The notes beneath the pieces were generated by a model that made no database searches, was not told the DNA's origin, and was given only the letters and a program-made list of their open reading frames with translations. A stretch of DNA of 64,000 nucleotides from Heloderma charlesbogerti (lineage: Eukaryota > Chordata > Lepidosauria > Squamata > Helodermatidae): contig JANEZZ010000470.1 in the NCBI GenBank assembly GCA_026122225.1, forward strand, positions 310,001 to 374,000, given 5' to 3'. The position numbers and the translations under genes are program-made. The first letter of the stretch is position 1; every line of letters begins with the position of its first letter. Below, piece by piece: positions 10,245 through 22,200 of this stretch.

Positions 10245-13200
10245 GTAAGACGTTCTGTGTGTGATGGAGTTCCTGCTGCTCCATTTGCTGCTGATTTCAT
10301 GAGCTCCAATCAGCCCTAATTCACACTTGCTGTCCCTGTTCTCTGTTACCTGGTAATTCACTGACCTCTGTTGCCTTTGCCTATCACCACTAAGGCACCA
10401 TTCAGTGCCCCGCCTGTTGGCTGATTTTTCCAACTATAGTATCATATTATGGGACAACTCAATCTAGGGCCATTAGACCATGAGACCAGAGCACAGCCTG
10501 GCATTCCAGAAGCTGAAACTGCAGCTGGCCAGGCTCCTTTTGACCTAGAAAGGATGATGTAGGACAACAGGCTCTTTCTGCCATCTTGTTAAAGTGCAGA
10601 AGAAATGCCATTAGTTTTACACCATGTGAGCAGACATAGATCCTATGAGGAATGGTTGAAAGAACTGTGTATGTTTAGCCTGGAGAAGAAAAGAATAAGG
10701 GGAGAAGGTGGAGTAGACCTTTTCTGTATTGCTCCAGGGGAGGGCTAGAACAGAGAAAACCCTGGAATGTAGCCCACTACAGAAAATCCAGGGTAGAAAT
10801 TTCACAAAAGAAGCAGAGCAAATTACTAGGGGAAGAGATGCAAGAGTCCAAAACTCCAGTAAGGTCAAGACAACTCCCCCCTTTTCCTCTACAAGCAAAA
10901 TATGTGTTGCCAATTGTCTTCATAATTTAGAGGCCGACAGTTTTATGTTACCCAAAGTGCATCCCCCTTAAGTAGCAACCTGGTACCCTTGAGACATTTT
11001 GGACTTCAACTCCTATCAGCCCCAGAAAGCATGGATGATGGTCAGGATTGCTTGGGGCTGTAGTCCAAACCCACTGGAGGGCACCAGATTGGGGAAGGGT
11101 GCCCCAAGGCAATGCCCCAAGATTGAATGAACTTCAATTTCTCAGCAGTGGGATAAGGGTTCCCTGTGAGACTGACTCACCTCACTCACCCAAAAGCTTT
11201 GTGGCCTGGGAGGTGACAGGAGATGGTCTCCCTCCCCCATAAGGGGCAGCACTGAGGGGCGGCGATGCTGTTATGCCACCCCCCAGGCTGTATATGTTTT
11301 TGCCCATTATACTCCCAGCCAGCCGCTGGGACAGTTCAGGGCCCCTTGTAGGTTCCCCCTTCGCAGATATTTCAATCAATGTGGCCCCATTTCAATCCAA
11401 GGATGTGCATCCATCTCTTTATTACCCCTCTCTGCTGGCAATACAACTTCCAGCACTGGGACGTACATCTCTGCTTCTTGTACTGATCATGGACAGTGGA
11501 TATTGAACCTGGAACAAGACTATGCCCCACCCCGCACCCAACCCCACCAGCCCTTCAGTTAGAATTGGCAGCTGGGCTTCTGGCTTTGGCTTGGGATCAG
11601 TGTTCACAAATGGAAAGTTCTAGAAACATAATGCATAGCCTCAAAAGGCAACAGCTGAAGCAACCACTGAATACTGTGGTTTTATTGAAGATCAGAAGAC
11701 CATGTGAGATGTGTACACTTTTTCCCAGGGAATATGCTACAGATTACTGGAATATCCTGTCCTTCTTCTTGGCCATTCAGGAGGTCAACCAGAATCCCAG
11801 CCTGTTAGCAAACATCACCCTGGGCTACAACATCTATGACAACTATCGCAATGACAGAGTGACCTCAGATGTCATCGCAGACCTGCTCTCCACTGGGCAG
11901 GCAAATGTTCCAAACTACAGCTGTGGAAGAACAAATCACCCATTGGCTGTTTTTGATGGGGCGGATTCTGAAACGTCCATCCAGATTTCAACGATGTTGG
12001 GCATCTACAAAATCCCACAGGTGTGGTGAGGTAGCATTTGCTGGCTGAGGTCAATTCCACTTTCAGTTCTCGCCAAGAAATCCAAATGTTCTCCAGAGAG
12101 CTCCAGTTGGGAATTTCCTTTCCCCATGAAAATAGGTGATCTGGATCCACAATGGGCTGTAAAGCTTTAAAGCCCCCCTATTACTCACGCCAGGGTCGTG
12201 TTCTGTATCGGTGGGCCCATGCTGTCTATTTGTGAAAGAACAATTCTGTACAAGGCCAAATCATGGGACTGACATGGTGTGAAGTGTGTCCTCATTAATA
12301 TGCCTATGGCTCAGAAAGCAAAGAGGCACTTAGGGACACCAGAAAGGGGGAGGGAGGTGAAATGTCTTAGGCCACCCCTAAGAACCAAAAATGCTCCTTC
12401 TGCTGGGTCAGTGGGATGAAGTGGTGGGACCTTGCTTCCATCATGGGGACTCAGGAGGTGCTCCCTAGTGTAGGCCCTTTAGGGCATCTTCATTTTTCAG
12501 TGCGGTATAATTCTGAAACCTGCAAATCTTGTTCATCATAAAAATAAGAGTATTTGCTCCATCAGGATGATGTCTCATGCAGAAAATTAAAAGTTAAGAG
12601 GTATGATCTCACCAGATGAAGAATTGAAATTTGGTACTGAAACAAAACAAACCACCCATCTCTTCCTTTCCTTGCCAGGTCACGTATGCTTTTGTTTCTG
12701 AGGTTCTGAACGATAAAACTCAGTTCCCCTTTTTCTACCGAATGGTCCCTAAAGAAGGAAGCCAGTACCCAGGGATCGTCACACTTCTGCTGCATTTCAG
12801 ATGGACGATGACTGGTCTCTTTGCTGTCGACACTGACAATGGAAATAGGTTCATCAGGATGCTGGCACCTGAGCTCATCAGGAATGGGGTTTGTGTCGTT
12901 TTTTCAGAAAGCCTATCACTACTGAAAACAAGCAATCTCGAAATCCGTCGAGGCTCTCTCAAAAAGTGGCAAGAAGTCAACGTCTTTGTTTATTGTGCAG
13001 AGACTGGTACCATGTTAAGTGGAATATACCTTTTGCAACTTGCCATTGAAACAGTGATGAACCCCATTGTTGGAAAAGTCTGGATCACAACAGCTATGTG
13101 GGACTTCACCGTGGAGTTAAAATTTGGTACATACTCTTTCCAACACATCTATGGTTTTTTTTCCTTCTTTCTCCAGACCAAGAAGAAAGCAAAATATAGT

Positions 13201-16200
13201 AACTTTGGACGCTTTTACTTTGCAATGAAGAAATTTGTGGAGAAAACATTCCATTGTTCCTATTCCAGGCATCCCTTGTCTGTGAAAAGCTGGAAAAGAT
13301 GCACTGAAAATGAGAAACCAGAGGCCCTGCCCCAAGAGGACATGGAGAGAATCCATTCCCTAGACAGCTACATCACTTACAACACTGTCCAGGCTGTGGC
13401 ACATGCCTTACATGCTGCTTATTCATCCAGACGAAAGAGGAGGGTGGTGGAGGGTGGAGGCAGGCTGGATGTTCAAAAGCTTCAGCCATGGCAGGTATTC
13501 CCCGTAGAATCATAGAATCATGGAATAGCAGGGTTGGATTGGTCCTATCAGACCATCAAGTCCAACCCCCTGCTCCATGCAGGAATCTAAGTCAAAGCAT
13601 CCCTGAAAGATGGCTCCCCAGCTTCATCCGGAATGCCGCCAGCATGGGAGAGCCCACCCCAACCCCCCAGGTCATTCGTGTCATTGTCGTATTGCTATAA
13701 CAGTGTTATAGCAATAGTGTTGTGATGGAAGCATTTTCTAAAATCATGTTGTCCAATTTGATGCCAGGGGCACGAAATTCAGATTCTCTCCCAAGAAATA
13801 CTAGACATATAATATTTACGCTGCGATCTTCTGTGAGCCTATTCAGGATCAAACCCTACTGAGTTCAGGTGAATTTACTCCGAGGTATGTGCATGTACGA
13901 TTGCAGCCTGAATTACATAACTGACAATTTGCTGCATTTGAATGATTCCTGAAAGATGCCCCGTGAGGTGCCCGGCCTCCCTTTGCCTCAGGGTAAGGCC
14001 AGGCCCACATTCCAGAACAAGCTGACATACCTCATGAATTCAGCTTCTGAAATGACTAAAGGAAACAAACGGCATTCAGGCATGGAGTCAGGAGGATGTC
14101 AAGAGACCCACCCAGACATCGGAGTCCAGAACGAGCCCTGAGCCACAGAAGATTCAAGTGTGGGAAGGGCAGAACTGAGATATCCCATGCGGCTTCCTGT
14201 TCTCTAAATGACGGTGTTTCCTCTGCTGTTCTAGCTTCACCCTTTCCTGAGAAATGCCCACTATTACAGTAATTCTGGGGACGGAGTGTATTTGGACGAG
14301 CGTGGAGACCTGGCAGCCGACTTTGACATTGTGAACTGGGTGAAGTTTCCCAACCGGTCCATCGTTAGAGTCAAACTTGGGAGCATGGAAAGACGGGGAC
14401 CCCCAGGCCTCAAAGTCACCATAGACCCGGATGCCATTGTGTGGCCCAAATGGCTCAACCAGGTGAAGGAAATCATTCCTTGCATTTCACTGTATTTATT
14501 GACCATCCCTTCACCTGTCTTAAATTGAACAGCTATATTTATTGAAGGCAATGAATGAAGTGGGGATCAAGTGAAACCCTGGAAGTTCTCTTGGGTCCTT
14601 TCCAAATGTGTCTCCCCTTGGCCCAGCTGAATGAGCCTTAACACATTTTCCTCGCTGTCCCTTCTCTTCCTCCTTAGCCCCTGCCTCATGCCAGGTGCGT
14701 GGAAAGCTGTCTCCCGGGATTCGTCAAGGTGGCTCAGGAAGGAAAGCTCGCTTGCTGCTACGACTGTGTTCCCTGTCCAGGGGGGACCATCTCCACCCAG
14801 GAAGGTAGGTGCCTCTGGAGGAAAATGCTGGGGAGGAGGGCAAAGATCCATGCCGACATTTTGTGTGACCTTTTTCTGAAGGGTCTTTGTAAACTTGGGT
14901 CCTTTCTTGCAACATCCAGAATTTATTTTCCATTGCTAGTCTCAAAAAATGTATTCATTTATTCATTACATTTCTATACCACCCAATAGCTGAAGCTCTC
15001 TGGGCAGGTCACCACAATCAAAACCACCAAGTACAGCATTAAAACATTAAAGCATTAAAGCAATATAAAATATAAGACCATAAAATTACGGTAAAAAAGT
15101 ACAACCAGAATAAATCCCAGCAGGAATGCAGGAGTTTAAAATACGTATTTAAAACAGCAGAGCTAAAAGACTAGAATGCTAAAATGCTAAGATGCCTGGG
15201 GAATTAAGGCCTTTACTTGGTCCCAGAAAGTGCACAGCATAGGTCTAGGTGAACCTCTTGAAGGAACTCATTCCACATCTGGGGCGCCACAGCAGAAAAG
15301 GCCCTCTTCCTGGGAGCCACGCACCTCCCATCCTTTGGCAGGGGCTTCGAGAGAAGGACCCCTGAAGATGACCCTGGGTCTGGGCAGGGGCATATGTGAG
15401 GACCCGATCCCTCAGCTAACCTGGCCCCAAGCCATTTACAGCTTTGAATGTTAATACTAGCAGTTTGAATTGGGCCTGGACCTGGAGTGTCAGCCAGTGC
15501 AGCAGGAAAAGTCCTGGCATCATATGATCACATTGTCCAGTCCCCGTTAAAAATCTCCCTACGTGTAGACAGCCTTAGGTGGAAAGAGAAGGGCATAGTT
15601 GGTATAGCAGGCAAGAGGACAAACGTAGCTCCATGCCGCCAAGTCCACCAGTGCCTTAGGAGACTGTTCTGGGACCAGGGGTGCCTCCACCCTACGAACC
15701 TGGTCCTTCAGGGGGAGTACAACCCCTCCAGAACAGGTTGAAGATCACCTAGCTGGGCAGATGAACCACGCATGAATAGTACCTCCGTCTTGTCTGGACT
15801 GTGTCAGATTATTGGCCCAGATCCACTCCGTTCCTGTGCCCAGACACTCATTCTGAACAGCCTAAAATACAGCCCTCCTTTGGAACCACTTTCCAAACTG
15901 TGCACCACTTGCCGCTAACTCGAACCCTGCCGGCCACTCAACCTCTCTGTCACGTACCGTACGTGGGCCTTTTCACATAAAGTTGGCTGTTTGTGTGCGG
16001 AACGGCAGCCCTGCAGAGCTCTGGATGCCTCTACGAATGGAACTGCCTCCCTAGAGAGGGAGGTGGTATTTTTATGGACCAAAGACCCTCCATGCCCCGT
16101 GACATGATGCTGGTGCTTCACCAAGGATGCAGGAGAGCACCGCTGGGAGTGCTCTCAGTTCTCCTCTCAGTTCCCCACCCGGGTCTCAGTCATACGTACC

Positions 16201-19200
16201 AGATCGGCTGCCTCACACATAGCAAATCGTGGATGAGGGAGATTTTGATTTGAAGTGACCTGGCATTCGGCAGCAGCAGCAGCAGAGTGAACGGCATGCT
16301 GCTAAGGCCACCAGGAACCATCTGGCTGGGGAAAGAACAGCAGGCACCATCACCAAACACATTCCAACATGGGGCAGGGGAAGGGGGACTCTGGATCTTT
16401 TGGGGGAAGCTCATCCTCTTTTTTTTTCAAACCCACATCTCTAAACTTGACACCTTCCTTGCAATATCTGCAATTCCCTTCACATAGTGGGTCTCTAGCA
16501 ATGATGTTGCAGGATGGAACCCTCCCTGGGGTTTGGTGGTTGAGACAGTGGATGGGGCTGCGATTGTATTTTTAGAGACTCTCCATGCACCAGGACATGA
16601 TGTTGGTGCTTCACCAAGTTCCCAGGAGAGCACCGCTGGGAGAGACTAACCCCTCTCAATTCCCCACCCAGCTCTCAGTCATATGTACCAGATCGGCTGC
16701 CTCACCCGCAGGCAAATCATGGATGAGGGAGATTTTGTTTTGAAGTGACCTTAGGGATGTCAGAGAATTTCACCATGAATCTCGGGGAGGCTGAATGCCA
16801 ACGCATTTGGCCCCTTGAAATTGGTGGTGAAATGGTCTTGCCCCCCCCCCCGGGATGGGACTTACCTTGCTCGAATGTTCCTGGCGGCGGCGGCTCCAGC
16901 GGTGTTTCAGCGGCAGTTTGGTGGCGGCGGCTGCGCCAGCCGGTCTTCCGACCGGCTGCTACCGCCATCATTTCCAAGTAAAAAAAAAAACAGGTGATAG
17001 GCTATGTAAAGATTTACGTAGCCTTTCATGGCTAGTTTTTTTTTAAAAAAAGTGATGGGCTACGTAAATGTTTACGTAGCCTATCACGACTGACTTTGAA
17101 AGAAAAAAAAAAGTGCGTACTTATTTTGGCACGTGTAGTCTACATAAACATTTACATAGACTACGGCAAAAATAAGGGGAACACAAATTGTTGTTGTTCA
17201 GTCGTTCAGTCGTGTCCGACTCTTCGTGACCCCATGGACCATAGCACGCCAGGCCTTCCTGTCCTGCGCTCTCTCCCGGAGTGTGCTCAAGTTCATATTC
17301 ATTGCATTCGTGATGCTATCTAGCCATCTCATCCTCTGCCGTCCTCTTCTCCTTTTGCCTTCAGTCTTTCCCAGCATCAGGGTCTTTTCCAGGGAGTTTT
17401 CTCTTCGCATTAGGTGGCCAAAATATTGGAGCTTCAGCTTCATTATCTGTCCTTCCAATGAGCACTCAGGGTTGATTTCCTTTAGGATGGACTGATTTGA
17501 CCTCCTTGCAGTCCAGGGGACTCGTAAGAGTCTTCTCCAGCACCACAGTTCGAAAGCATCAATTCTTCGGCGCTCAGCCTTCCTTATAGTCCAGCTCTCA
17601 CAGCCATACATTACTACTGGGAAAACCATAGCTTTGATTAGACGGACCTTTGTCGGCAAGGTGATGTCTCTGCTTCTTACTATGCTGTCTAGGTTGGCCA
17701 TAGCTTTCCTCCCCAGGAGCAAGCGTCTTTTAATTTCATGGCTACAGTCACCGTCTGCGGTGATCTTGGAGCCCAAGAAAGTAAAATCTGTCACTGCTTC
17801 CATTTCTTCCCCTTCTATATGCCAGGAAGTGATGGGGCCAGATGCCATGATCTTCGTTTTTGTAATGTTGAGTTTCAAACCAGCTTTTGCACTCTCGTCT
17901 TTCACCTTCAACAAGAGGCTCTTTAGATCCTCTTCGCTTTCTGCCATTAGGGTGGTATCGTCTGCGTATCGGAGGTTGTTGATAATTCTCCCAGCAATCT
18001 TAATTCCGACCTCTGATTCATCCAACCCGGCATTTCTCATGATGTACTCTGCATATAAGTTAAATAAGCAGGGTGACAATATGCAGCCTTGTCGTACTCC
18101 TTTCCCAATTTTGAACCAATCGGTTGTTCCATGTGTGGTTCTTACTGTTGCTTCTTGACCCTCGTACAGGTTTCTCAGGAGACAGGTAAGGTGGTCTGGT
18201 ACTCCCATCACTTTAAGAATTTGCCACAGTTTGTTGTGATCCACACAATCAAAGGCTTTAGCGTAGTCAATGAAGCAGAAATAGACGTTTTTCTGGAATT
18301 CTCTTGCTTTCTCCATGATGCAGCGAATGTTGGCGATTTGATCTCTAGTTCCTCTGCCTCTTCGAAACCCAGCTTGTACTTCCGGTAGTTCTCGGTTCGC
18401 ATACTGCTGAAGCCTAGCTTGTAGGATTTTGAGCATCACCTTGCTGGCATGTGAAATGAGCGCAATGGTGCGGTAGTTTGAACACTCTTTGGCGTTGCCC
18501 TTCTTTGGAATTGGAATGTAAACTGACCTTTTCCAGTCTTGTGGCCACTGTTGAGTGTTCCAGATTTGTTGGCATATTGAGTGCAGCACTTTAACAGCAT
18601 CATCTTTTAGGATTTTAAATAGCTCGGCTGGAATACTGTCATTTCCGCTAGCTTTGTTGTTACTAATGCTTCCTAAGGCCCACTTGACTTCACTCTCTAG
18701 GATGTCTGGCTCAAGTTCAGTGACCGCACTATCATGGCTATCAGGGACATTCAGATCTTTCCTGTATAGTTCTTCTGTGTATTCTTGCCACCTCTTCTTA
18801 ATCTCATCTGCTTCTGTGAGGTCCCTGCCTTCTTTGTCCTTTATCATGCCCGTCTTTGCACAAAACGTTCCCTTGAGATCTCCAATTTTCTTGAAGAGAT
18901 CTCTAGTCTTTCCCATTCTGTTGTTTTCCTCGATTTCTTTGCATTGTTCATTTAAGAAGGCCTTCTTGTCTCTCCTTGCTATTCTCTGGAACTCTGCATT
19001 CAGTTGGGTATATCTTCCCCTTTCTCCCTTGCTTTTCGCTTCCCTTCTTTCGTGAGCTACTTGTAAAGCCTCATCAGACAGCCACTTTGCTTTCTTGCAT
19101 TTCTTTTTCTTTGGGATGGATTTCGTTGCTGCCTCCTGAACAATGTTACGGACCTCTGTCCATAGTTCCTCAGGCACTCTGTCTATCAGGTCTAATCCCT

Positions 19201-22200
19201 GAAATCTATTCCTCACCTCCACTGTATATTCAAAAGGGATATGATTTAGGTCATACCTGAACGGTTTAGTGGTTTTCCCGACGTTCTTCAATTTAAGCCG
19301 AAATTTTGCAAGAAGCAGCTCATGATCTGAGCCACAATCAGCTCCAGGTCTTGTTTTTACTGACTGTATGGAGCTTCTCCATCTTTGGCTGCAAAGGACA
19401 TAATCAATCTGATTTCGATATTGACCATCTGGTGACGTCCATGTGTAGAGTCGCCTCTTGTGCTGCTGGAAAAGAGTGTTTGCTATTATCAGCATGTTCT
19501 CTTGGCAAAACTCTATTAGCTTTTGTCCTGCTTCATTTTGTACACCAAGGCCATGCCTGCCTGTTATCCCGGTGATTTCTTGACTTCCTACTTTAGCATT
19601 CCAATCCCCTATGATGAAGAGGACATCTTTTTTTGGTGTTAGTTCTAGAAGGTGTTGTAGGTCTTCATAGAACCGATCAACCTCAGCTTCTTCGGCCTCA
19701 GTGGTTGGGGCATAGACTTGAATTACTGTGATGTTGAATGGTTTGCCTTGGATTCGTACTGAGATCATTCTATCATTTTTAAGATTGTACCCCAGTACTG
19801 CTTTTCCCACCCTTTTGTTGACTATGAGTGCTACTCCATTTCTTCTAAGGGATTCTTGCCCACAATAGTAGATATGATGGTCACCTGAATTAAATTCGCC
19901 CATGCCTGTCCATTTTAGTTCGCTGATTCCCAAGATGTCGATGTTCAATCTTGTCATCTCATGTTTGACCACCTCCAGCTTACCTTGATTCATTGATCTG
20001 ACATTCCAGGTTCCTAAACAATATTGTTCTTTACAGCATCGGATTTTCTTTTCACCACCAGACACATCCACAGCTGAGTGTCCTTTCGGGTTTGGCCCAG
20101 CCGCTTCACTCTTTCTGGCGCTACTTGGAAATACCCTCTGCTCTTCCCCAGTAGCATATTGGACACCTTCCGACCTGAGGGGCTCATCTTCCGGCGTCAT
20201 CTCTTTTAGCCTTGTGATACTTTCCATGGGGTTTTCTTGGCAAGAATACTGGAGTGGGTTGCCATTTCCTTCTCCAGTGGACCACATTTTGTCAGAACTC
20301 TCTGCCATGACCTGTCCGTCTTGGGTGGCCCTGCACAGCATAGCTTATGGCTTCACTGAGTTACGCAAGCCCCTTCGCCACAACAAGGCAGTGATCCATG
20401 AAGGGGGCAGTGATCCTTGAAGGGGATCTACCGCCATGATGCTACCGCCATCATTTCCAAGTAAAAAAAAAAACAGGTGATAGGCTATGTAAAGATTTAC
20501 GTAGCCTTTCATGGCTAGTTTTTTTTTAAAAAAAGTGATGGGCTACGTAAATGTTTACGTAGCCTTTCACGACTGACTTTGAAAGAAAAAAAAAAGTGCG
20601 TACTTATTTTGGCACGTGTAGTCTACATAAACATTTACATAGACTACGGCAAAAATAAGGGGAACACAAATAGTGTTCCCTATTTAATAGCGCAAATAGT
20701 GCAAAAATAAGCAATGCAAATGGCAGCGCCCATGGGCGCCGCCATTTGCGTATGCACTCTTTTTTTTTCCTTCAAAGTCAGCCGTGATAGGCTACGTAAG
20801 GATTTACGTAGCCTATCATGGCTGACTGCAGACCAGGGACGCAAACGGTGGCGGCTACGGCCGCCGCCATTTGCGTCCCAGCAGGACAACAGGATTCGCG
20901 GCCGGAGAGACGGAGCGCTCCCCCCCGCCAGAATTTTGGCAGGGAGAAACAGAGCGCCTCCCCCCCACCGCGAAGCAAGCTTCGGGATCAGGTAAGGGAC
21001 TTTCGTCCATCCCTACCTGGCATTCAGAAGCAGCAGCAGCACAGCTGAGGTCATGCCGGTAAGCACGGCAGGAACCATCTAGTTGGGAAAAGAACCAGAA
21101 GAGGGGATGGGCCTATGGAATCGCATGTGCCCATAGACTTATATGCAAAATAGAGCAGTGAATCTTGTGTATAAGCCTATGAACACATAGACTTATACGC
21201 AGGATTCATTACTCTATTTGCATAGACGTCTATGGGCACATCCTCCTGATCGCCTTTTTTTTTTTTAAAGACATGGCAAATGGCAGGGACAGGGAGGAGG
21301 TGAACGGCTCTGGCTGGCAAGAAGCAGCCGAGTGCCGTTCCGCCTCTAGTCCTCCTGGAATGGAGGTAAGTGGACCCGATCTGCTGCGGATTTCTGAGGT
21401 AGGATTTGAATCCGCAGGAGATTTCTCTGACATCCCTACTAGCCCCTCTTCTCCTCAACTAGCCTGCTAAAAGGGATAGGGGAGAATTTCTCCCCGAAAC
21501 TTCGGGGGGCTGAGTGCCAACGCATTCGGTCCTCTGAAGGTTGTTCGGGGAGAAATTCTCCGCCCCCCGGCCCCCCGCCCCCCCCCGGGATGGGACTTAC
21601 CTTTCACGAATGTCGCTCCCGGCAGCAGGTCCCGGCGGCAGTTCAGCAGGTCTTCGTCAGGGGCGGGGGCAGCGTTGCCCTTATTTTCGCCGTAGTCTAC
21701 GTAAATCTTTACGTAGACTACAGGGACCAAATAAGGAACGTGAATGGCAGCTCCCTATGGGGGCCGCCATTTGCGTACGCACTTGTTTTTTTTTAAGTCA
21801 CCCATGATAGGCTATGTGACGATTAACATAGCCTGTCACGGCTGACTTTGCAGATCTAGCCGTGATAGGCTACGTAAATCGTTACGTAGCCTATCACGGG
21901 GCTTTTTTTTTTTACTTTTCTTTTGAAGTTCGCGGCCGGGGAGACGGGGCGCTTCTCCCCTGCCTGAATTTCGGCCGGGCGAGGCGGGAAGCCTCCCCCC
22001 CCGGCCTGAACTTCGGGGGGAGAAGCGAAGCACCTCCCCCCCACCGCGAAGCAAGCTGCGAGACCAGGTAAGTGACTTTCGTACATCCCTACCTGCTAAT
22101 CTACCAAACCAGACCTTCACATCAACACACACATTCCAACACGGGGCAACATGGGGTGACTCTGGATCTTGTTGGTGAAGTTCCACTTTTCTTTTTTAAC

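Larger units (their letters stand above)
16752..21015 (+). mobile_element. PH4: palindromic hAT-like element split by BovB
   Basis: TAGGGATG at 16752 and CATCCCTA ending at 21015. Without the BovB and its target duplication the element is 781 bp. Both ends have outward donor motifs (ACTTACCTTG at 16861, minus; CAGGTAAGGG at 20990, plus), and palindromes lie at about 16995-17030, 17053-17090 and 20782-20820. Compared with the empty tandem copy at 16251, only CCT is clearly duplicated, so the usual 8-bp target duplication is not intact here. Confidence 0.8.
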
